From assembly GCA_015228695.1 (NCBI GenBank), contig JADGDA010000146.1, positions 1 to 6,453 on the forward strand: 6,453 bases of DNA. Direction: 5' to 3'. The stretch is from Alphaproteobacteria bacterium (GTDB taxonomy: Bacteria; Pseudomonadota; Alphaproteobacteria; Rhodospirillales; Rhodospirillaceae). A program made the translations under genes and the position numbers. The notes below the pieces were generated by a model. It ran no database searches. It had not been told where the DNA came from and was given only the letters and a program-made list of their open reading frames with translations. This document shows positions 1 through 6,453 of the stretch, piece by piece (within the stretch, counting starts at the first letter, position 1; every line of letters starts with the position of its first letter).

Positions 1-1704
1 ACCATGGGGCAGATTCAGCGCGCCGCCGTGAACCGGCTGCGCCACGTCATGGGCTATTCGCGGATGGCGGGCACCATCTGCGCCTCCATCGCGGGGGCCG
101 GATTGATGGCCGGCTTCGGGGTCAAGATGGGAAGCGACCCGCGCGAGATGGCCGAGTCCGATCTGATCGTGCTCTGGGGCATGAACCCGGTGGCGACCCA
201 GGTCAACGTCATGACCCACATCGCCCGCGCGCGCAAGGAGCGCAAGGCCCGGCTGGTGGTGGTGGACCCCTATCGCTCCGCCAGCGCCGAGGCCGCCGAC
301 CTTCATGTGTGCCCACGGCCCGGAACCGACGGTGCGCTGGCGTGCGCGATGATGCATGTGCTGTTCCGCGACGGCCTCGCCGACCGCGATTTCCTCGCCC
401 GCCGCACCGAGGGCGCGGACGAGTTGGAGCGGCACCTCGACTCCCGCACCCCGGCCTGGGCCGCCGCCATCACCGGTCTGGGCGAGGAGGAGATCACCTC
501 CTTCGCCCACGCCTACGGCGCGGGAAAACGCAGCTTCCTCCGGCTCGGATACGGCATGTCGCGGTCGCGCAACGGAGCGGTCAACGTTCACGCCGTGTCC
601 TGTCTGCCCATGGTGACCGGAGCCTGGGAAGCGCGGGGGGGCGGAGCCCTGCTGTCCACCTCGGGCCTGTTCCGGCTCCAGAACTTCGTCGCCGAGGCCC
701 TGGACTCCTTTTCCCCCTCCATCCGTGAACTCGACATGTGCCAGATCGGCCGGGTCCTGACCGGCGACGCGGCGGCCTTGAAGGGCGGGCCTCCGGTCAC
801 CGCGATGCTGGTGCAGAACGCCAACCCGGCGGCGACGGCGCCGGAGTCGATGCTGGTGCGGGAGGGATTCCTGCGCGAGGACCTGTTCCTTTGCGTGCAC
901 GAGCAGTTCATGACCGATACCGCCCGGATGGCCGACGTGGTCCTGCCCGCGACCACCTTCCTGGAACACGACGATCTCTACACCTCCTACGGACACACCT
1001 TCATGCAGGTGGCGCGGCCGGTGATTCCGCCGGTCGGCGAGGCCCGCTGCAACCACGACGTGGTGGACGGGCTGGCGCGCGCCCTGGGCATCAACCATCC
1101 GTCCTTCGAAATGACCCCCTGGGAGATGATCGACCGCACCCTGGTCCATTCCGGCTATCCGGGGGCGGACCGGCTTTTGGCCATGGGGTGGCTCGACTGC
1201 GCCCGGTCGTTCGAGGAGATGCATTTCCTGGACACCCCCGGAAGGGCGGCCCCGCGCTTCCGGTTCGCCCCCGACTGGGCGAATGGGGACATGCCGCGCC
1301 TGCCCGATCACTGGGCGGTGACGGAGGACGCCGACGGCGAACACCCCTTCCGCATGGTCACCGCTCCGGCCCGCCAGTTCCTGAACTCCACCTTCACCGA
1401 AACCCCGACCTCGCGCGGGGCGGAGGGACGGCCGACGGTCCTCGTCCATCCCGAGGACGGCGCCGCCCTGGGTCTGACCGACGGAGCCCCGGTCGTGGTC
1501 GGCAACCGCCGTGGCTCGGTGACGGTACGCGCCAGGATGTTCGCGGGGCTCCGGCGCGGGGTGGTGGTGGTGGAAAGCGTCTGGCCCGGCCGCGATTTTC
1601 CCGAGGGAGTCGGCATCAACGCCCTGACCGGGGCAGACCCGGCCGCCCCCGCCGGCGGCGCCGCGTTTCACGACACCGCCGTCTGGATAAGGAAAACCCC
1701 ATGA
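1..1704 (+). CDS. Molybdopterin-dependent oxidoreductase, catalytic subunit (5' partial)
   Basis: This is the C-terminal 567 codons of a molybdopterin (bis-MGD) oxidoreductase of the DMSO-reductase superfamily. The frame is open to base 1, so the ATG at 4 is internal. The N-terminal [4Fe-4S] domain, about 130-150 residues in this family, lies upstream. Numbering from the first codon, Cys27 in TICASIAGAGL aligns with the molybdenum-ligand position (Sec140 of E. coli FdhF). WGMNP (59-63), VVVDPY (86-91) and RPGTDGALA (106-114) are typical cofactor-binding motifs. The stretch around 299-319 (VHEQFMTDTARMADVVLPATT) is a conserved superfamily block, and about 448-567 is the C-terminal dinucleotide-binding domain. 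The residue after the Cys is Ala rather than the His used by formate dehydrogenases, so formate is not a safe substrate guess. The closest relatives I recall are uncharacterised BisC/PhsA-like proteins. No electron-transfer subunit is visible. The last codon overlaps mipZ by ATGA. The superfamily assignment is firm; the substrate is unknown. Confidence 0.93.
   Translation, partial: TMGQIQRAAVNRLRHVMGYSRMAGTICASIAGAGLMAGFGVKMGSDPREMAESDLIVLWGMNPVATQVNVMTHIARARKERKARLVVVDPYRSASAEAADLHVCPRPGTDGALACAMMHVLFRDGLADRDFLARRTEGADELERHLDSRTPAWAAAITGLGEEEITSFAHAYGAGKRSFLRLGYGMSRSRNGAVNVHAVSCLPMVTGAWEARGGGALLSTSGLFRLQNFVAEALDSFSPSIRELDMCQIGRVLTGDAAALKGGPPVTAMLVQNANPAATAPESMLVREGFLREDLFLCVHEQFMTDTARMADVVLPATTFLEHDDLYTSYGHTFMQVARPVIPPVGEARCNHDVVDGLARALGINHPSFEMTPWEMIDRTLVHSGYPGADRLLAMGWLDCARSFEEMHFLDTPGRAAPRFRFAPDWANGDMPRLPDHWAVTEDADGEHPFRMVTAPARQFLNSTFTETPTSRGAEGRPTVLVHPEDGAALGLTDGAPVVVGNRRGSVTVRARMFAGLRRGVVVVESVWPGRDFPEGVGINALTGADPAAPAGGAAFHDTAVWIRKTP
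1689..1693 (+). promoter_or_regulatory. Ribosome binding site of mipZ
   Basis: AAGGA lies 7 bases before the ATG at 1701, inside the last codons of the molybdoenzyme gene. It supports this start over the much longer upstream open frame, which reaches back to 738 and is only a shadow of the molybdoenzyme gene. Confidence 0.7.
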
Positions 1705-2516
1705 GCAAACCCGGACACGTCATCGTTCTCGGCAACGAAAAGGGCGGCACCGGAAAATCCACGGTGGCGATGCACGTGATCGTCGGCCTGATGGATCGCG
1801 GAGCGAAGGTGGGGAGCATCGACCTGGACGCGCGGCAGGCGACGCTCAGCCGCTACGTCGACAACCGCCGCCTTCATGCCGGGAAGCACGGCCTGGCCCT
1901 GGAACTTCCCGTCCACGAGGCGGTTCTGCCCACCGGACAGGACCAGGGCGAGGATGCCCGGCAAAAGGACGTGACCCGGCTGGAGACCTTGATCGCCGAC
2001 CTGCGGCGGACCTGCGACGTGGTGGTGATCGACACCCCCGGCAGCGACCATTATCTGTCCCGGATCGGCCACAGCCACGCCGACACCTTGCTCACGCCGC
2101 TCAACGACAGTCTGGTGGACCTGGACGTGCTGGCCAAGGTCGATCCCGAGACCATGCGCATCCGCAGCCCGAGCCACTACGCCGAAATGGTCTGGGACAT
2201 CAAGAAGCGGAAGGCGCTGCGCGACGGCGGCAGCATGCAATGGATCGTCAGCCGCAACCGGCTGTCCCATCTGGACGCCCGCAACAAGCGGGACATGGAC
2301 CGGCTTCTGAACGAGTTGGCCAAAAGGGTCGGATTCCGTCTGGTGGCGGGCCTGGGCGAGCGCGTCGTCTATCGCGAGCTGTTCCTCAAGGGCCTCACCC
2401 TTCTGGATTTGCGGCAGGAGGGAACGGGAATCGCGCTCAGCATGTCCCATGTCGCGGCGCGGCAGGAACTGCGCTCCCTCATCGACGCCATCCTGCCCGG
2501 AGACCCTCCTCCATGA
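1701..2516 (+). CDS. mipZ: Division plane positioning ATPase MipZ (ParA/MinD family)
   Basis: A complete 271-residue P-loop ATPase whose sequence follows Caulobacter MipZ along its whole length. In that family the ATP-bound dimer binds DNA non-specifically, is recruited by ParB at the centromere, and inhibits FtsZ polymerisation so that division occurs at midcell. Visible motifs are the deviant Walker A GNEKGGTGKST (11-21; signature Lys14, P-loop Lys19), switch I IDLD (Asp41, Asp43), and Walker B VVVIDTPG (107-114). The MipZ-typical block TPLNDSLVDLDVL (132-144) and the C-terminal stretch AKRVGFR through VYRELFLKGLTLLDL (207-237) are also present. Lys14 and Asp43 correspond to Caulobacter Lys13 and Asp42, and an Arg-rich segment (185-209) covers the known DNA-binding face, so the protein looks functional. 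It lacks the C-terminal membrane helix of MinD, and no parB, parS-like context, minC or minE is nearby. It overlaps both neighbours by ATGA. Whether it is the genome's only MipZ or a second copy cannot be told here. Confidence 0.93.
   Translation: MSKPGHVIVLGNEKGGTGKSTVAMHVIVGLMDRGAKVGSIDLDARQATLSRYVDNRRLHAGKHGLALELPVHEAVLPTGQDQGEDARQKDVTRLETLIADLRRTCDVVVIDTPGSDHYLSRIGHSHADTLLTPLNDSLVDLDVLAKVDPETMRIRSPSHYAEMVWDIKKRKALRDGGSMQWIVSRNRLSHLDARNKRDMDRLLNELAKRVGFRLVAGLGERVVYRELFLKGLTLLDLRQEGTGIALSMSHVAARQELRSLIDAILPGDPPP
2499..2502 (+). promoter_or_regulatory. Probable ribosome binding site of the RND adaptor gene
   Basis: GGAG, 10 bases before the ATG at 2513, lies within the last codons of mipZ. 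The spacing is slightly long but usable. Together with the ATGA overlap and the signal-like N-terminus that follows, it supports the start at 2513. Confidence 0.5.
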
Positions 2517-3682
2517 GGACCCGCACCGTTGTCGTCGCGATCGCCGCCCTCGCCGCCCTGGGCTTGGTCTACCGGATGTCGTCCCCCGATGCGTCCAAGG
2601 GAGGCCAGCCCGCCCGGAACCGGGCCGAAACGGTGGTGGTCGCCCCGGTGCGAACCGCCTCCGTCCCCTTGGAAGCGAACGCCGTGGGCACGGTGCAGGC
2701 CACCGCCACGGTCGCCGTCCGCCCGCGCATCGACGGCGAGGTGACCGGAGTCCACTTCCGCGAAGGGGACGTCGTCGCGGCCGGCGACCTGTTGTTCTCC
2801 CTCGACAGCCGGGGACCGGACATCCAGGTGCGGCAGGCCGAGGCCGCCCTGGCCCGGGATCAGGCTTCCCTCGCCAACGCCCGGCGCGAGAAGGCCCGTT
2901 ACGAGCAACTGGTCGCCCAGAACGCCGCCGCCCGGCAGAAGCTGGAGGAGACGACCACCAACGCCGCCGTGCTGGAAGCCACCGTCCGCGCCGACGAGGC
3001 GGCGCTGGCCAGTGCCCGGTTGCAGCTTGGCTACACGCGCGTCACCGCCCCGATCGCCGGGCGCACGGGGGCCGTCTCCGCCTACAAGGGAAATGTGGTC
3101 AAGGCGGCGGAAGGCACGGCGATGGTGACGATCCGCCAGATCAGCCCGATCGACGTCCAGTTCGCCCTGCCGCAGAAAATCCTTGCCGACCTGCGCGCGG
3201 CGAAAGCGCGTGAACCGGTCGCGGTGGCCGTGACGATCCCCGGCGATTCCGGCGGACCGGTCAAGGGAACCCTGTCCTTCATCGACAACGTCGCCGATCC
3301 CGACACCGGCACCATTTCCCTCAAGGCGGCCTTCGCCAACGATGAACCCGGAGAGGACGGCCGGGGCGGCGGACGGCTGTGGCCGGGGCAGACCGTGGGG
3401 GTCGTGGTCACCCTGCGGACCGACGAGGACGCGGTGGTCGTCCCGGCGGACGCCGTCCTTCTCGGACAGGCGGGACCGAACGCCTTCGTCCTCAAACCCG
3501 ATTCGACCGTCGAAATGCGGCCCGTCGTCCTGCAACGCAGGTGGAACGGCCTCGGGATCGTGGAAAGCGGGCTGGCGGCCGGCGAACAGGTGGTGGTGGA
3601 CGGCCAGTTCCGCCTGACGCCGGGGGCCAGGGTGGAGGTCAAGGAGGCCGCTCCCGCCGCGCCGGTGGGGACGCCCCCATGA
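2513..3682 (+). CDS. RND efflux pump periplasmic adaptor subunit (MdtA-like membrane fusion protein)
   Basis: A complete 389-residue adaptor that would bridge an inner-membrane RND permease to an outer-membrane TolC-type channel. Residues 1-5 are basic and 6-19 are hydrophobic (VVVAIAALAALGLV). With no lipobox cysteine, and no cysteine anywhere, it is probably anchored by an uncleaved N-terminal helix or released as a soluble periplasmic protein rather than lipidated. The first half of the lipoyl-like domain is at about 67-98 (RPRIDGEVTGVHFREGD). An Ala/Glu/Arg-rich alpha-helical hairpin spans about 105-171, and the second lipoyl half LGYTRVTAPIAGRTG is at 172-186. A beta-barrel (about 200-290) and a membrane-proximal domain (about 295-378) with VVVPADAVLL follow, then an Ala/Pro-rich tail. 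Length and order match MdtA/AcrA relatives. The frame is open upstream to 2240 inside mipZ, but that part has no adaptor-like sequence. It overlaps mipZ and the permease gene by ATGA, in the usual adaptor-then-permease order. The exported substrate cannot be read from the sequence. Confidence 0.94.
   Translation: MRTRTVVVAIAALAALGLVYRMSSPDASKGGQPARNRAETVVVAPVRTASVPLEANAVGTVQATATVAVRPRIDGEVTGVHFREGDVVAAGDLLFSLDSRGPDIQVRQAEAALARDQASLANARREKARYEQLVAQNAAARQKLEETTTNAAVLEATVRADEAALASARLQLGYTRVTAPIAGRTGAVSAYKGNVVKAAEGTAMVTIRQISPIDVQFALPQKILADLRAAKAREPVAVAVTIPGDSGGPVKGTLSFIDNVADPDTGTISLKAAFANDEPGEDGRGGGRLWPGQTVGVVVTLRTDEDAVVVPADAVLLGQAGPNAFVLKPDSTVEMRPVVLQRRWNGLGIVESGLAAGEQVVVDGQFRLTPGARVEVKEAAPAAPVGTPP
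3667..3671 (+). promoter_or_regulatory. Weak ribosome binding site of the RND permease gene
   Basis: GGGGA sits 7 bases before the ATG at 3679, at the end of the adaptor gene. It is a weak match. A much better AAGGAGG lies at 3641-3647 but is 31 bases from the ATG and has no in-frame start codon after it before 3679. Permease translation therefore probably depends on coupling through the ATGA overlap. Confidence 0.4.
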
Positions 3683-6453
3683 CCGTTGCGGAAACCTGCA
3701 TCCGCCGTCCGGTCATGACCACCCTTCTGACCTTGGGCCTCCTTTTCCTGGGTCTGTTCGCCTATCGCCTGCTGCCCGTCGCGGCCCTGCCCGAGGTCGA
3801 GCTTCCCACCATCCATGTGTCCGCCAGCCTGCCCGGCGCCAGCCCGGAGTCCATGGCGTCGTCGGTCGCCCTGCCCCTGGAGAAGGAGTTCTCGACCATC
3901 GCCGGTCTCGAGTCCATCAACTCCAGCAACAACCGCGGCGAGACCAGCATCACGCTCCAGTTCTCCCTCGACCGGGAGATCGACGCCGCCGCCCTCGACG
4001 TGCAGACGGCCATCAGCAGCGCCCTGCGCCGGCTGCCCTCCGAAATGACCACGCCGCCCAGCTTCCGCAAGGTCAACCCTTCCAACTATCCGATTCTCTA
4101 CCTCGCCCTGAGATCGCCGACGTTGCCCCTGTCCATGGTCAACGAGTTCGCGGAAACGCGGGTGGGCCAACGCCTCGCCACCCTGCCCGGCGTCGGCCAA
4201 GTGCAGATCTACGGACGGCAGAAGTTCGCGGTGCGGATTCGCGTCGACCCCGACAGACTCGCCGCCAGCAATCTCACCCTCGACGACGTGCGCGCGGCCG
4301 TCGCCGCCGCCAACACCAACTCGCCCACGGGAACCTTGAGCGGCGATACGCGCAGCGTCACCCTGGAAGCCCACGACCAGCTTAGCAACGCCGAGGACTT
4401 CCGGCCGTTGATCATCGCGTGGCGCAAGGGCGCGCCGGTGCGGCTGTCCGACGTCGCCGAGGTGGTGGACAGCGTCGAGGGCGACAAGAACGCCAACTGG
4501 TACAACGGCACCCGCGCCGTCGTGCTGGCCATCCAGCGCCAGCCCGGAGCCAACACGGTGGAGGTCGCGGAGCGGATCAGGGCTCTCATGCCGCAGTTCC
4601 GCGCCCAACTCCCACCGTCCCTCGACATCGGCATCGTCTTCGACCGGTCCCAGTCCATCCACGCCTCGGTCAACGACGTGCAGTTCACCCTCGTCCTCGC
4701 CGCCGTGCTGGTGGTGCTGGTGATCTTCCTGTTCCTGGGCAGCGCGCGCGCGACCATCATCCCCGGCGTGGTGATGCCGGTGTCCCTGATCGGGACCTTT
4801 TGCGCCATGTACCTGCTCGGCTACGGCATCAACAACGTGTCGCTGCTGGCCTTGACCCTTGCGGTCGGGTTTGTGGTCGATGACGCCATCGTGGTTCTGG
4901 AAAACATCGTCCGGCATGTGGAATCCGGCGAGACCGTGATGGAGGCCGCATTGAAGGGATCGCGGGAGATTTCCTTCACCATCGTGTCCATCACCCTGTC
5001 CCTGGTCGCCGCCTTCGTCCCGATTCTGTTCATGGGAGGGCTGCTCGGACGCCTGTTCCGGGAATTCGCCGGGACCATCACCGTCGCCATCCTGATTTCC
5101 GGGATCGTCTCCCTGACCCTCACCCCCATGATGTGCAGCCGCTTCCTCCGACCGGGAAGCGGAGGGGAGAAGGGAGAACGGCCGGGACCATTTGCCCGCG
5201 CCGTGGGCCGGACTTTCGACGCCGTGCAGGAGAAATACCGGACGAGCCTCGACGCGACCCTGCGCCATCCGCGTTTGATGCTGCTGCTCACCCTGTCGAG
5301 TCTCGCCCTGGCCGTCGCCGGATTTGTCCTCATCCCCAAGGGCTTCCTGCCGACCGAGGATACCGGCCAGATTTCCGTCGCCACGGAAGCGGCGGAGGAT
5401 ATCTCCTTTCCGGCCATGGTCGAGCACCAGAAGGCCGTGGCGGACATCATCCGGGGCGAGCCGGACGTGGAAACCGTGAACTCGGTGGTGGGGGCGGGGG
5501 GACCCAACCCCAACCTCTCCAACGGACGCATGTTTGTCGTCCTCAAACCGTGGGCCGAGCGCAGCCGTTCCAGTCCCGAGATCATCCAGTCCCTTCGGAA
5601 AAAGGTCGCCCAGGTCCCGGGAATCACCGTCTATTTTCAGCCGGTGCAGAATTTGACGTTCGGCGGCCGCCCCTCCAAGAGCCTTTACCAGTACACGCTC
5701 CAGGCCGGCACCACGGAGGAACTGTACCGCTGGGCCGATGAATTCCTGTCCCGCTTCAAGGCGCTGCCGGCGCTTCAGGACGTGACCTCGGACCTTCAGA
5801 TCAAGAGCCCGATGGCCCTGGTCGCCATCGACCGGGACAAGGCCGCGGCCTTGGGCGTTTCCGCCGAGGAACTGCGCGGCGTTCTGTTCTCGGCCTATGG
5901 CTCGCGGCAGGTGGCGACCATCTATACGTCGAGCGACAGCTACGCCGTGCTGATGGAGGTCGGACCCGAATTCCAGCGGGAGACCAATGAACTCTCCCGC
6001 CTGCGCCTGCGCGCCGGCGACGGCGGGCTGGTGCCCCTGGACGCCGTGGCCTCCGTGAGCCGCGTTCCCGGCCCCCTGGCCGTCAACCACATGGGACAGC
6101 TTCCGGCGGTGACCCTGTCCTTCAATCTGGCTCCGGGAGTGGCCCTCGGCGAGGCCATGGAGCATATCTCGGCCGTGGAGCGCGCATTGGCTCCCCCGGC
6201 CTCGGTCAGCGGAACGTTCCAGGGCACCGCCCAGATCTTCCAGCAATCCCTGAGCAATCAGGGGCTTCTGATCGCCGCCGCGCTGGTGCTGGTCTACATC
6301 GTCCTGGGCGTTCTGTACGAAAGCTTCGTCCATCCGATCACCATCCTCTCCGGCCTTCCCTCGGCGGCGGTCGGGGCGCTGGCGACGCTGATGCTGGCGG
6401 GGTACGAACTGACGGTGATCGCGACGATCGGCATCATCCTGCTGATCGGAATC
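3679..6453 (+). CDS. RND efflux permease, HAE1 family, MdtB/MdtC-like (3' partial)
   Basis: The first 925 codons of a proton-driven RND permease, uninterrupted to the window edge. Family members are about 1,020-1,050 residues, so roughly 100 are missing. The N-terminus has the family pattern IRRPVMTTLL, then TM1 (about 12-31) and LPVAALPEVELPTI. A first periplasmic porter/docking region runs to about 333. TM2-TM6 lie near 336-354, 360-378, 385-405, 432-453 and 465-483. TM4 contains the proton-relay pair Asp401-Asp402 in VGFVVDDAIVVLENI, matching AcrB Asp407/Asp408. TM6 ends in LTLTPMMCSRFL, followed by a charged cytoplasmic stretch rich in Gly, Lys and Glu. TM7 is at about 533-552, a second periplasmic region follows, then TM8 (863-880) and TM9. 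LGVLYESFVHPITILSGLPSA (877-897) is characteristic of MdtB/MdtC-type pumps rather than AcrB. The sequence stops at IGIILLIGI in TM10, just before the expected Lys-Lys-Asn-Ala motif. The start at 3679 is fixed by the ATGA overlap and family alignment. The substrate is unknown; multidrug, bile salt or a secreted metabolite are all possible. Confidence 0.95.
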   Translation, partial: MTVAETCIRRPVMTTLLTLGLLFLGLFAYRLLPVAALPEVELPTIHVSASLPGASPESMASSVALPLEKEFSTIAGLESINSSNNRGETSITLQFSLDREIDAAALDVQTAISSALRRLPSEMTTPPSFRKVNPSNYPILYLALRSPTLPLSMVNEFAETRVGQRLATLPGVGQVQIYGRQKFAVRIRVDPDRLAASNLTLDDVRAAVAAANTNSPTGTLSGDTRSVTLEAHDQLSNAEDFRPLIIAWRKGAPVRLSDVAEVVDSVEGDKNANWYNGTRAVVLAIQRQPGANTVEVAERIRALMPQFRAQLPPSLDIGIVFDRSQSIHASVNDVQFTLVLAAVLVVLVIFLFLGSARATIIPGVVMPVSLIGTFCAMYLLGYGINNVSLLALTLAVGFVVDDAIVVLENIVRHVESGETVMEAALKGSREISFTIVSITLSLVAAFVPILFMGGLLGRLFREFAGTITVAILISGIVSLTLTPMMCSRFLRPGSGGEKGERPGPFARAVGRTFDAVQEKYRTSLDATLRHPRLMLLLTLSSLALAVAGFVLIPKGFLPTEDTGQISVATEAAEDISFPAMVEHQKAVADIIRGEPDVETVNSVVGAGGPNPNLSNGRMFVVLKPWAERSRSSPEIIQSLRKKVAQVPGITVYFQPVQNLTFGGRPSKSLYQYTLQAGTTEELYRWADEFLSRFKALPALQDVTSDLQIKSPMALVAIDRDKAAALGVSAEELRGVLFSAYGSRQVATIYTSSDSYAVLMEVGPEFQRETNELSRLRLRAGDGGLVPLDAVASVSRVPGPLAVNHMGQLPAVTLSFNLAPGVALGEAMEHISAVERALAPPASVSGTFQGTAQIFQQSLSNQGLLIAAALVLVYIVLGVLYESFVHPITILSGLPSAAVGALATLMLAGYELTVIATIGIILLIGI

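Noticed and set aside
4..6. ATG at 4 as the true start of the molybdoenzyme.
   Set aside because: The codon before it (Thr) continues a conserved Gly-Thr-Met-Gly-type stretch of the family, and starting here would remove the whole iron-sulfur domain. The gene simply begins before the window.
635..641. A run of seven G bases in the molybdoenzyme gene as a possible phase-variation or frameshift site.
   Set aside because: The reading frame is intact through it (Ala-Arg-Gly-Gly-Gly), the tract is short, and such runs are expected in DNA this rich in G and C.
738..1700. In-frame upstream extension of mipZ through the molybdoenzyme gene, which could suggest a fusion or longer protein.
   Set aside because: The extension is Arg/Gly/Pro-rich shadow sequence. 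MipZ homology starts at the ATG at 1701, which also has a good AAGGA site.
1701..2516. Plasmid-type ParA or MinD as the identity of the ATPase.
   Set aside because: There is no parB partner, no minC/minE and no MinD-like C-terminal membrane helix. The middle and C-terminal blocks match MipZ specifically.
1668..3535. Further long minus-strand open frames opposite mipZ and the adaptor gene.
   Set aside because: Same composition artefact. They overlap well-supported plus-strand genes almost completely and show no family resemblance.
3641..3647. Strong AAGGAGG as the ribosome binding site of the permease gene or of a small hidden gene.
   Set aside because: It is 31 bases from the permease ATG, no in-frame start lies closer, and it encodes Lys-Glu-Ala within the adaptor's C-terminus.
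5490..5501. G-rich stretch (five G, one C, six G) as a possible G-quadruplex or regulatory element.
   Set aside because: Only two G tracts are present, too few for a standard four-tract quadruplex, and the bases encode a Val-Gly-Ala-Gly-Gly stretch that I recall as conserved in MdtB/C-type permeases.
3082..6333. A minus-strand open frame of more than 1,000 codons opposite the adaptor and permease genes.
   Set aside because: Its translation is dominated by Gly, His, Gln, Asp and Arg in low-complexity runs with no recognisable domain, as expected from the reverse complement of GC-biased codons. The plus strand over the same bases encodes clear RND proteins.

Overview
This is a dense, high-GC window (roughly two-thirds GC by eye, with strong G/C preference at third codon positions). 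It carries four plus-strand genes and no intergenic space. The organism is most likely an alphaproteobacterium. The second gene matches MipZ, the division-site positioning ATPase of that class, and the codon bias and gene content would suit a Rhodospirillales-type genome. The genus cannot be fixed from the sequence alone.

Layout: (1) 1-1704 is the C-terminal part of a molybdopterin-dependent oxidoreductase, cut at its 5' end by the window edge. (2) 1701-2516 is a complete mipZ. (3) 2513-3682 is a complete periplasmic adaptor (membrane fusion protein) of an RND efflux pump. (4) 3679-6453 is the RND inner-membrane permease of the HAE1/MdtB-MdtC type, cut at its 3' end just before the conserved Lys-containing part of TM10. 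The three junctions (1701-1704, 2513-2516, 3679-3682) are identical 4-base ATGA overlaps, so the four genes look like one polycistronic, translationally coupled unit.

The adaptor and permease clearly work together as two parts of a tripartite drug or metabolite exporter; the outer-membrane channel is not in the window. The molybdoenzyme is a cytoplasmic-type redox enzyme with a probable Cys ligand to molybdenum and an unknown substrate. MipZ normally forms a gradient from the ParB-parS centromere and inhibits FtsZ, so its place between a redox enzyme and a pump is unexpected. It is the one feature here that merits a second look. A functional link is not shown by the sequence; transcriptional convenience is an equally good explanation.

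I saw no RNA genes, mobile elements, CRISPR arrays, terminators or convincing promoters. Many long open frames on the minus strand and in other plus frames are by-products of the high GC content, including one of over 1,000 codons opposite the pump genes. I find no convincing evidence of a new biological system in this window.
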